From the NCBI GenBank assembly GCA_021789735.1, contig JAJYJB010000047.1, positions 1 through 20,791 on the forward strand: DNA of 20,791 nt, read 5' to 3'. The notes under the pieces were generated by a model, which worked only from the letters and a program-made list of their open reading frames with translations, had not been told where the DNA came from and ran no database searches. A program made the position numbers and the translations under genes. Positions within the stretch are counted from its first letter, which is position 1. Every line of letters starts with the position of its first letter. This document shows, in pieces, positions 1-5,147 of the stretch. The DNA comes from Nitrospirota bacterium. GTDB taxonomy: Bacteria > Nitrospirota > Thermodesulfovibrionia > Thermodesulfovibrionales > JdFR-88.

Positions 1-216
1 CCGGATGAGCTGGACCCGCTGGCCGAGGAGATCAAAAAGCACATAGAGGCGGAGAGCAAGTCCGTGCAGCTGGCCTCAAAGGCCCTTGAGCAAAGCGAGC
101 TGTTCGTCACCCGCTATATCCTGACCCTGCTTCTGGCCGATGAGGCCAAGCACCACAGGCTCCTTGGCGACCTGAACGAGGTCATGCTGAAGAGGGCGAC
201 CATATTCGTCACCTAA
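1..216 (+). CDS. Ferritin-like domain protein, C-terminal part (5' truncated)
   Basis: The first 71 codons form an open frame that runs in from the left edge and ends at TAA (214-216). The peptide is helical and charged. A segment KKHIEAESKS is followed about 30 residues later by LLADEAKHHRLL, which contains an ExxH pattern (EAKH). Paired E and ExxH motifs on long helices are the signature of di-iron ferritin-like proteins such as rubrerythrin and related small families. The N-terminal half, which would carry the first metal ligands, lies outside the window, so the exact family and any ferroxidase activity cannot be decided. A strong terminator follows within 40 bases, so this is the last gene of its transcript. 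The ferritin-like call is an inference from motif spacing. An unrelated helical protein remains possible. Confidence 0.6.
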   Translation, partial: PDELDPLAEEIKKHIEAESKSVQLASKALEQSELFVTRYILTLLLADEAKHHRLLGDLNEVMLKRATIFVT

Positions 217-248
217 AAAAAACAAAAAAAAGAGCTGAATGCCGGATA

Positions 249-284
249 AAAAAAGAGGGAGGCCTTAAGGCCTCCCTCTTTTTT
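249..284. terminator. Perfect palindromic terminator, likely bidirectional
   Basis: An 18-bp arm (A-run, then GAGGGAGGCCTT) is followed at once by its exact reverse complement, ending in a T-run. A G/C-rich hairpin flanked by A6 and T6 should stop transcription on either strand. It ends the ferritin-like gene on the plus strand. The next gene, also plus, must have its own promoter downstream. Confidence 0.85.
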
Positions 285-376
285 GAAAACTTATATTACA
301 ATTATTGATTGCATTTTTAACGGGTTTATGTATATCATTAGTTGCGTCAATATTTGCACGAACCGGGAGGGGCACA

Positions 377-406
377 GGGGCTTCAAAGATGGGCGGAGGG
401 CTTTCC
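377..406 (+). repeat. Copy 1 of a degenerate 30-bp dispersed motif (GASK-GGGL coding)
   Basis: This 30-bp stretch matches the 5' part of lptD (complement of 13298-13327) at 22 of 30 positions without gaps by my count. In both genes it is read in the same frame, as GASKMGGGL here and GASKIGGGL in lptD. The two proteins are otherwise unrelated. It could be a dispersed repeat captured by coding sequence or a chance resemblance of G-rich DNA. Confidence 0.4.
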
Positions 407-835
407 ATACTGGTTGCATCCGAGAGTCTTTTTATCCGCCATTATTTTTCCTACCTCTTTGAAAGGAACAATACACTGCGGCTCGCGGCCTCCGGAAGAG
501 AGGCCATCGAAGAAATGGCCCGCCCGCCAGGGACGGAAAAATTTTCAGAGACAACGGAAAAATTTTTCCGTCCCTTTGATCTCGTTTTCATAAACGATTA
601 CCTCCCGGACATGGGGGCCGTGGAGCTGCTTGAAAAGATAGTCAGCGGCCACCCCGGAGCAAAGACCTTCGTACTGCTCACCCATTCAAACGATGCAAAG
701 CGCCTGGTGGAAAGACATGGGGCCACCGGTGTGATAATGAAACCGTTCACCACAAGCGACGTATTGACGCGGGTCAGAGAGGCGCTTCCGGCAGAAAAAG
801 TGCATATCAGAAACGATCTCTCTTTCTATTTTTAA
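389..835 (+). CDS. Stand-alone receiver-like (pseudo-receiver) protein with palindromic insertion
   Basis: The 148-residue protein matches the CheY/receiver fold: beta-1 SILVASES, helix GREAIEEM, then FDLVFINDYLPDMGAVELLEKI, FVLLTHSND and IMKPFTTSDVLTRV. The switch threonine (T99) and the lysine of KPF (K118) are present. The residue aligned with the phospho-acceptor Asp is Asn69, with Asp70 next to it, and the acidic pair near beta-1 is reduced to Ser11-Glu12. It may therefore not be phosphorylated normally. Residues about 47-62 (PGTEKFSETTEKFF region) are an extra loop encoded by an inverted-repeat element. There is no output domain. The frame stays open back to a TTG at 305, which would add a hydrophobic segment. 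I prefer ATG 389, just before beta-1, although no clear ribosome site decides it. No kinase gene is adjacent. A convergent nfi gene follows 39 bases downstream. Confidence 0.72.
   Translation: MGGGLSILVASESLFIRHYFSYLFERNNTLRLAASGREAIEEMARPPGTEKFSETTEKFFRPFDLVFINDYLPDMGAVELLEKIVSGHPGAKTFVLLTHSNDAKRLVERHGATGVIMKPFTTSDVLTRVREALPAEKVHIRNDLSFYF
530..574. repeat. 45-bp REP-like inverted repeat inside the receiver gene
   Basis: Left arm GGGACGGAAAAATTTT (530-545) pairs perfectly over 16 bp with the right arm ending TTTTTCCGTCCC (559-574), around a 13-nt centre. The length is exactly 15 codons and the reading frame is kept. Removing it leaves EEMARP-FDLVF, the ordinary spacing of a receiver domain. 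This resembles palindromic elements of the REP/RAYT or Rickettsia-palindromic-element type that insert into genes. No transposase is in the window. The mobile origin is an inference. Confidence 0.7.
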
Positions 836-874
836 GAAATCCCGTCTCTTTTCTTTTCCAGTTTTTTTATTTTT

Positions 875-1612
875 TTATTTTTGCTTTTTCTCTTTTTGCT
901 GCTTTTTCAGCCTTTTCCGTTTTTTTGTTTCCAGATCGGCGGCCCTGGTGGGCTCCGGCAGCCTGTAGCCTTTTGAGCAGGAAAGCACGAGGTCCACGGA
1001 ATCCTGGAAGTCCACCATGTGTCCGGGGGATATGAACAAAGGCCTCACGCCGTCCTTGCTCCTAAGGACCGTTCCAACCATTTGGCCTTTATAGACAAGC
1101 GGCGACGTGCTGCCGCGCTTCCAGCCGGGCTCCCGGAACTCCCCTACCAGCCTGGACTTTGCGCACCCTATCGTGGGAATGTCCAGGAGAAGACCCACGT
1201 GAGAGGCAAGGCCTATCATCTGCGGGTGCGCTATGCCCTGCCCGTCCAGGATGAGGACATCCGGCCTTTTCTTCAGTTTCCGCACGGCACTTATTACGGC
1301 CGGCCCTTCCCTGAAGCTAAGGAGCCCTGGCACATACGGGAACGTCAGTTCCAGTATGGCCGTCTGCGTGTCTATGAGCTCCAGCTCCGGGTATGTAAAA
1401 AGGCAGGCCACCGCAAGCACTTCACCGTCCAGGAATGCGGCGTCGGCCCCGGCCACAAACCGGGGTTTTTCCCTGAGGGGGACAACCTGCACGCGCTCCT
1501 TCATGGCAAGCTGCATTTTCCGGGCCTTCGCGGCCGTAAGCCCGCCCTGCATTCCGCAGTTAAGGAAAAAATCTTCCTGCGAGCGCGGAAAAGAGTCAGC
1601 CGGTAACGTCAT
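875..1612 (-). CDS. nfi: Endonuclease V (deoxyinosine-specific DNA repair)
   Basis: This 245-residue protein belongs to the endonuclease V family, which cleaves the second phosphodiester bond 3' of deoxyinosine to start repair of deaminated adenine. Visible family motifs are AGADAAF with catalytic Asp57, the PYVPG wedge (92-96) leading into SFREGP with Glu102, ILDGQGIAHP with Asp123, GLASHVG, and CAKSRL with Lys152. All three metal-binding acids are present. The body is normal length, but it ends in a very basic tail (KKRKRLKKQQKEKKQK) encoded by an A-rich tract, probably disordered. Its ATG overlaps the end of cutA by 17 bases, so translation is likely coupled and both genes share the M29 peptidase transcript. 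It converges with the receiver gene, with only a T-rich 39-base gap and no hairpin between them. Confidence 0.95.
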   Translation of the reverse strand: MTLPADSFPRSQEDFFLNCGMQGGLTAAKARKMQLAMKERVQVVPLREKPRFVAGADAAFLDGEVLAVACLFTYPELELIDTQTAILELTFPYVPGLLSFREGPAVISAVRKLKKRPDVLILDGQGIAHPQMIGLASHVGLLLDIPTIGCAKSRLVGEFREPGWKRGSTSPLVYKGQMVGTVLRSKDGVRPLFISPGHMVDFQDSVDLVLSCSKGYRLPEPTRAADLETKKRKRLKKQQKEKKQK

Positions 1613-1910
1613 TGAGCCAGTCTAAGTATTGCCTGGAGCCCGCCGCCACTGGAAGTGCGATTATCTCCGGCGTCTGGTAAGGATGGAGTTCCTTTACGCG
1701 CTCGTTTAATTTCTCGAAGAGCGACTTTTTTGTTTTTGCGACCATGAGGGCCTCGGTTTCATCCTCAATATTCCCCTGCCATGAATATATGGACCTCACG
1801 GAAGAAATAATGTTCACGCAGCCCGCAAGTTTTTCGCCAACGAGCGCCCGGGCGATGTCTGCCGCCGTTTCCCTATCTGGAGCCGTTATGAAAACTGCAA
1901 TATGTTCCAT
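1596..1910 (-). CDS. cutA: CutA1 family protein (divalent-cation tolerance)
   Basis: The 104-residue protein has the full CutA1 pattern: an N-terminal strand IAVFITAPDRETAADIARALV, LAGCVNII, SIYSWQGNIEDETEALMVAKT and the hallmark HPYQTPEIIALPV (76-88), with a C-terminal YLDWLNDV. CutA1 proteins are small trimeric cytosolic proteins with a ferredoxin-like fold, first linked to copper tolerance. Their biochemical role is still unsettled, and the name should not be read as proven metal resistance. The length is typical. It lies 22 bases after the M29 peptidase and overlaps nfi by 17 bases. No ribosome-binding site is visible before the ATG, which suggests that it depends on the upstream gene for translation. 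Confidence 0.95.
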   Translation of the reverse strand: MEHIAVFITAPDRETAADIARALVGEKLAGCVNIISSVRSIYSWQGNIEDETEALMVAKTKKSLFEKLNERVKELHPYQTPEIIALPVAAGSRQYLDWLNDVTG

Positions 1911-1932
1911 CGATTGCCCAGGTGCCCGCCCG

Positions 1933-3075
1933 CTATCCCTGATGCCTTCCTTTTTTTATGACCACCCGGCCCGTTCCGCCCGAAGACGGGAACACCTTAA
2001 GGGTTGGCGCAAAAAAAACAAAATCCTGGTGGAACGGGGCCCGCACCTTGCCGCCGAAAGTATGGTTGTCTCCCAAGGCTATATGAATGGTGCCAAGTAT
2101 CTTTTCCGACTCCAGTATGTTGTCCGGCCGGGTTGCCATCGGATTTGTGCCGATGCCAAGCTCCGCTATGTTGCTGCACTCCGGGCAGGAGGAAAGCCTG
2201 TCCTTGAGATATGAGGCAAAGGGATCGGCACCCTCAACCTCTACGACCATACCGTCTTTCACTAAAAGCGTTACCGGGGTTTTAAGTTTCCTGGTCGGCG
2301 CCCATTCCAGAACGAGCCTGCCGTTTGCGGTGCCCTCAATGGGGGCAAGATAAACCTCGCCTGCGGGCAGGTTTCCGGCAGCCCCCGGTTTGCCGTAATC
2401 GCCGTTGTCCTCATGGACCTTCCTTCTGCCTTTCCTGAAAAGAAGCCTCGTGCCGTTTGGCGTGGTCACCTCCACACGGTCAGCCCCTTTGATGGCATTG
2501 GCCAGCAGCCTTGTGGATCTCTTCAGCGCCGCGTAATCCACTCCCATCGGCCCCTTGAGCATCGGCACGTCAAAAAGGGGCATGCTGGCGTAGCGGGTGC
2601 CCGCGTAACCGGTAAGGAGTTTCCGGAAAGTGGTATGCGTGGTGGAATAATTGGACAGGGCCACAACGGCATCAACAGCATCCTTCGAGTATTTTTTTAC
2701 TATCTTTCCGGCAACCTCCAGCGACGCGCCGGCACGGGCATTTTTTTTGAGAATGTCTTTCAAAAGGCCTTTGGCCAGTAGTTCCTTCATACATTTTTCA
2801 CCGAAGGCGGCGGCCCACAGCGCCTTCGGTGGCTCCACGGCCGGAGCACCCGTGGCGGAATATTCCTTGTATATAAGCTCACCGGCAAGCTTGCGGCCTT
2901 CAGCGGCCGCGGCCCGGGAGATCTCCCTTAATTCCTGCCTGCGCTTCAGCTCCCTGCCCCTTGGCGGCTTCTCCCTCTTCGATATCCTGTCAGTAAAGAC
3001 AAGCACCTTGTCGCTGGCCGAGACCCCCAGGTTCAGAAGATATATGTTTTTAAGCGCTTCCGTATTTACACGCAT
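1933..3075 (-). CDS. M29-family metallo-aminopeptidase
   Basis: The 380-residue protein matches peptidase family M29 (AmpS/AmpT, PepS type), metal-dependent aminopeptidases that release N-terminal residues in the cytosol. The C-terminal half carries the family core: LPAGEVYLAPIEGTANG with Glu240, NIAELGIGTNP with Glu305, ILESEKILGTIHIALGDN with Glu324 and His331, and APFHQD with His349 and Asp351. These correspond to the known M29 metal ligands. The N-terminal half is the more variable domain. It is slightly shorter than the roughly 400-410 residues usual for the family. It heads a minus-strand group with cutA and nfi. A TAAAAT box lies 9 bases before the ATG and no Shine-Dalgarno is present, so the transcript may be nearly leaderless. 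Confidence 0.92.
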   Translation of the reverse strand: MRVNTEALKNIYLLNLGVSASDKVLVFTDRISKREKPPRGRELKRRQELREISRAAAAEGRKLAGELIYKEYSATGAPAVEPPKALWAAAFGEKCMKELLAKGLLKDILKKNARAGASLEVAGKIVKKYSKDAVDAVVALSNYSTTHTTFRKLLTGYAGTRYASMPLFDVPMLKGPMGVDYAALKRSTRLLANAIKGADRVEVTTPNGTRLLFRKGRRKVHEDNGDYGKPGAAGNLPAGEVYLAPIEGTANGRLVLEWAPTRKLKTPVTLLVKDGMVVEVEGADPFASYLKDRLSSCPECSNIAELGIGTNPMATRPDNILESEKILGTIHIALGDNHTFGGKVRAPFHQDFVFFAPTLKVFPSSGGTGRVVIKKGRHQG

Positions 3076-3084
3076 ATATTTTGT

Positions 3085-3090
3085 ATTTTA
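3085..3090 (-). promoter_or_regulatory. Candidate -10 box of the M29-cutA-nfi operon
   Basis: TAAAAT on the minus strand ends 9 bases before the ATG of the M29 gene. Transcription starting about 7 bases after the box would give only a 2-3 base leader. No clear -35 box is visible at the usual distance. Confidence 0.45.
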
Positions 3091-3227
3091 CCCCTTCGTG
3101 GTTTTAATTTGCATGACCGCCCTTTTGGGCCGCTGCTTGCTGCGCCCGCCGTTTGATTTTTTCCGTTCATGCCACGACCCGGAAGCCAGCGACATTGCTT
3201 ATCTTCCAATATAATTAAGTATGATTG

Positions 3228-3269
3228 GCCCCGGAATTATTGCTATCTCCCGGATAGGAAAACCGGGGC
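3228..3269. other. Two-tier inverted-repeat structure between M29 and ankyrin genes
   Basis: GCCCCGG (3228-3234) pairs with CCGGGGC (3263-3269). Inside it CTATC (3243-3247) pairs with GATAG (3253-3257) around a 5-nt loop, leaving an asymmetric internal loop. A TATAAT (3210-3215) precedes it on the plus strand and AAAGGAG (about 3307-3313) follows. It could be an unrecognised small RNA or leader, or the 3' structure of the minus-strand ankyrin transcript. The gap 3076-3340 holds no convincing gene. Confidence 0.35.
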
Positions 3270-3340
3270 TGCTACAGCTTCAAGTACAAGCGGGATTGAA
3301 ATTAGAAAGGAGAAACAGCTTTGTGTCCATCCGCTTACCG

Positions 3341-4105
3341 CTACTGTTTCGCTTCCGCCTTTTTCAAGACAGCCGCGATGTCATAATGATCGTATTGCCG
3401 GGCCAGTTTCTCCGCCGTATTTCCTTTAAAATCCTTCGCATTCAGATCGGCCCCTTTGTCCAGCAGCAGCTTCACGATATCCATCCTGCCCCAAAAGGCC
3501 GCGTACATAAGCGGTGTGAACCCAAGGTTGTTCAATGAATCCGTTTCCGGATTTTTTACATTTATATCCGCTCCTTTGTCTATCAGCAGCTTCGCCACAT
3601 CCGCCTGCCCATTTTCAGCCGCAACTATCAGCGCCGTCATGCCGTCATCCGTTTTGGCATTCACATCCGCCCCTTTATCTATCAGGAGCTTAACAATGTT
3701 CATCCTGCCCCACCGCGCCGCGGACATTAGCGGTGTAGACCCGGAATTGTCCTTCGCGTTCACATCCGCCCTTTTGCTGACCAGCAGCTTCACCAAATCC
3801 GTTCTGCCGTTCAGAATCGCATACATCAGCGCCGTGGCGCCGTCATCATCCTTCGCATTCACATCCGCCCCATGGTCCAGCAGGGCTTGCACTTCGAGCA
3901 GGGTTCCATCATAGGCCGCCGCTGAAATAAGCTGTTTATTCAGGCTCGCGGACGCCGCGGCTGAAACAAAAGCATGGGTGCAAAACATTACCGTCAAAAA
4001 AACAAAAACAAAAACAAACGGAAGAACCTTATTTACCGCCTTCAAGAAAATTCTCCTCCTCATCCATGGCGCAAACAGCAGCTCCCAACGCTTTGCCCGC
4101 ACCAT
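3341..4105 (-). CDS. Exported ankyrin-repeat protein
   Basis: After a basic start and a long hydrophobic run (VLPFVFVFVFLTVMFCTHAFVSAAASA, given here only for location at residues 27-53), the chain is almost entirely ankyrin repeats. Five good units of about 33 residues share the pattern DG-TPLM-AA--G--DIVKLL-DKGADVNAKD, followed by a degenerate C-terminal cap (KGNTAEKLARQYDHYDIAAVLKKA). The fourth unit has a short insertion (NPETDSLNN). Ankyrin stacks bind partner proteins, so the role cannot be read from sequence. The signal peptide suggests periplasmic location. ATG 4063 (MRRRIFLKAV) gives a cleaner signal peptide than ATG 4105, so the first 14 residues may not be translated. The hydrophobic core is encoded by an AAAAAC simple repeat. 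It appears to be a single-gene unit. Confidence 0.9.
   Translation of the reverse strand: MVRAKRWELLFAPWMRRRIFLKAVNKVLPFVFVFVFLTVMFCTHAFVSAAASASLNKQLISAAAYDGTLLEVQALLDHGADVNAKDDDGATALMYAILNGRTDLVKLLVSKRADVNAKDNSGSTPLMSAARWGRMNIVKLLIDKGADVNAKTDDGMTALIVAAENGQADVAKLLIDKGADINVKNPETDSLNNLGFTPLMYAAFWGRMDIVKLLLDKGADLNAKDFKGNTAEKLARQYDHYDIAAVLKKAEAKQ
3996..4018. repeat. AAAAAC simple-sequence tract in the ankyrin signal peptide
   Basis: About three AAAAAC-type hexamers encode FVFVFVF in the hydrophobic core of the signal peptide on the minus strand. Gain or loss of one unit keeps frame and changes the core by two residues. CCGT and ACGG flank the tract. Confidence 0.55.
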
Positions 4106-4327
4106 TTATCCTATTTCCTGGCTGCTTTAAAATCCGTTTTCCCTTCTGGTTTTTTGCCTGCGTATTCCGGTGGTTGTGTCCAGCCGTTTCCGTGGGACCA
4201 TGCCCGCTTAAAAACGCATGCCGGCGCCGGACTGTTCATCTTACTTCCAGTGGTCTTTGCCAGTCAAGTTTTCCCCTCCTTTTTTGAAGGTTCCGCCGCC
4301 GGGCTTTCCCGTTTCCCCGAATTCCCG

Positions 4328-4333
4328 TAAAAT
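4328..4333 (+). promoter_or_regulatory. Candidate -10 box of the IMPase/ligase operon
   Basis: TAAAAT lies 10 bases before ATG 4344 and no Shine-Dalgarno is present, so the message is probably leaderless or has a leader of about 3 bases. The rest of 4106-4343 shows no convincing gene. Confidence 0.45.
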
Positions 4334-4343
4334 AGTTCTAACC

Positions 4344-5147
4344 ATGAACGCAGAAGATTTATGCCGCATCGGAAAGCTTGTATATAAGGAGATGAGGCTC
4401 TCCAGGCCGAAAGGGCAGGCGCCCATGGAGCGGGGAGCGGGCGGGGACCGCACTTTCCCTATCGACAAGCTTGCCGAAGACACGATCCTTGAGGGCCTCC
4501 GGGGGCTTGGCGAGCGCCTTCACATAATAAGCGAGGAGGCCGGCGCCCTGGACATCGAAGGGACGGGTGAAGCCCGGACCGTGGCCATAGACCCGATAGA
4601 CGGCAGCAAGAACGCCGTTTCCGGCATCCCGTTTTGGGGCGCCTCTATCGCCGTTTCCACAAGCGATGAGCTTGGCGGCCTGGAGCTTGGTTATGTTATA
4701 AACCTGGTTACGGGCGAAGAGTTTTGGGCGGAAAAAGGACGAGGGGCCTTCCAGAACGGCGTCCCCATCCATTGCCTGAAGGACGCGATAATCGGCCTTT
4801 GCGCCTTTGAGGCCAGGACCCCTTCCATACACCTGAAGGAGATATTGCCGCTGCTCGGGGCCGCAAGGAGAACAAGGTGCCTTGGCTCCATAGCCCTCGA
4901 CCTGGCCTATCTTGCCTCCGGCGCGTCAAGCCTGTTTGTAAGCCCAGGAGCATCAAGGAGCTTCGATTATGCCGCCGGGTATTTGCTGGTAAAAGAGGCC
5001 GGGGGCATCTTTACGGACATGGAAGGCCGGGAATTGGATGGGCAAAAGATAGGGCTTTCAGCATCACGTGGAGGAGCGTCGCTTCTGGCTTCAGCCAACA
5101 TGGACATCCACAGGGCCGCCCTGCATATCCTTAATGACGGAAAATAA
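4344..5147 (+). CDS. Inositol-monophosphatase/FBPase-family sugar phosphatase
   Basis: The 267-residue protein belongs to the lithium-sensitive IMPase superfamily. Motifs in order are FPIDKLAED (metal-site Asp41), HIISEEAG with Glu64/Glu65, AIDPIDGSKN with Asp83, Asp86 and Ser88, and the C-terminal SFDYAAGYLLVKEAGG with Asp208. These form the Mg-dependent phosphomonoesterase site. Substrates in the family include inositol-1-phosphate, fructose-1,6-bisphosphate, PAP and NADP. The sequence looks closest to the IMPase/FBPase type, but the substrate cannot be fixed. ATG 4344 is chosen because homology starts there and a TAAAAT box lies directly upstream. Upstream in-frame codons look non-coding. 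It overlaps the following ligase fusion by 14 bases, so the two are co-translated. An inositol- or glycerol-phosphate lipid role is a reasonable guess from that coupling. Confidence 0.9.
   Translation: MNAEDLCRIGKLVYKEMRLSRPKGQAPMERGAGGDRTFPIDKLAEDTILEGLRGLGERLHIISEEAGALDIEGTGEARTVAIDPIDGSKNAVSGIPFWGASIAVSTSDELGGLELGYVINLVTGEEFWAEKGRGAFQNGVPIHCLKDAIIGLCAFEARTPSIHLKEILPLLGAARRTRCLGSIALDLAYLASGASSLFVSPGASRSFDYAAGYLLVKEAGGIFTDMEGRELDGQKIGLSASRGGASLLASANMDIHRAALHILNDGK

Noticed and set aside
305..388. TTG start giving the receiver protein a hydrophobic N-terminal segment
   Set aside because: There is no ribosome site and receivers rarely have one. Kept only as an alternative because the frame is open.
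1019..1606. Long plus-strand frame opposite nfi
   Set aside because: It is the complement of a clearly identified gene and has no protein family features.
3285..3310. CGGGATTGAAAT resembles the end of a CRISPR repeat
   Set aside because: It occurs once, with no spacing, second copy or cas genes nearby.
3221..3538. 105-codon plus-strand frame starting after TATAAT
   Set aside because: Most of it is antisense to ankyrin-repeat coding DNA, it has no recognisable motif, and the start is only 5 bases from the -10 box.
4218..4343. Upstream extension of the phosphatase frame
   Set aside because: The extra residues look non-coding, and the family N-terminus begins at ATG 4344 next to a -10 box.
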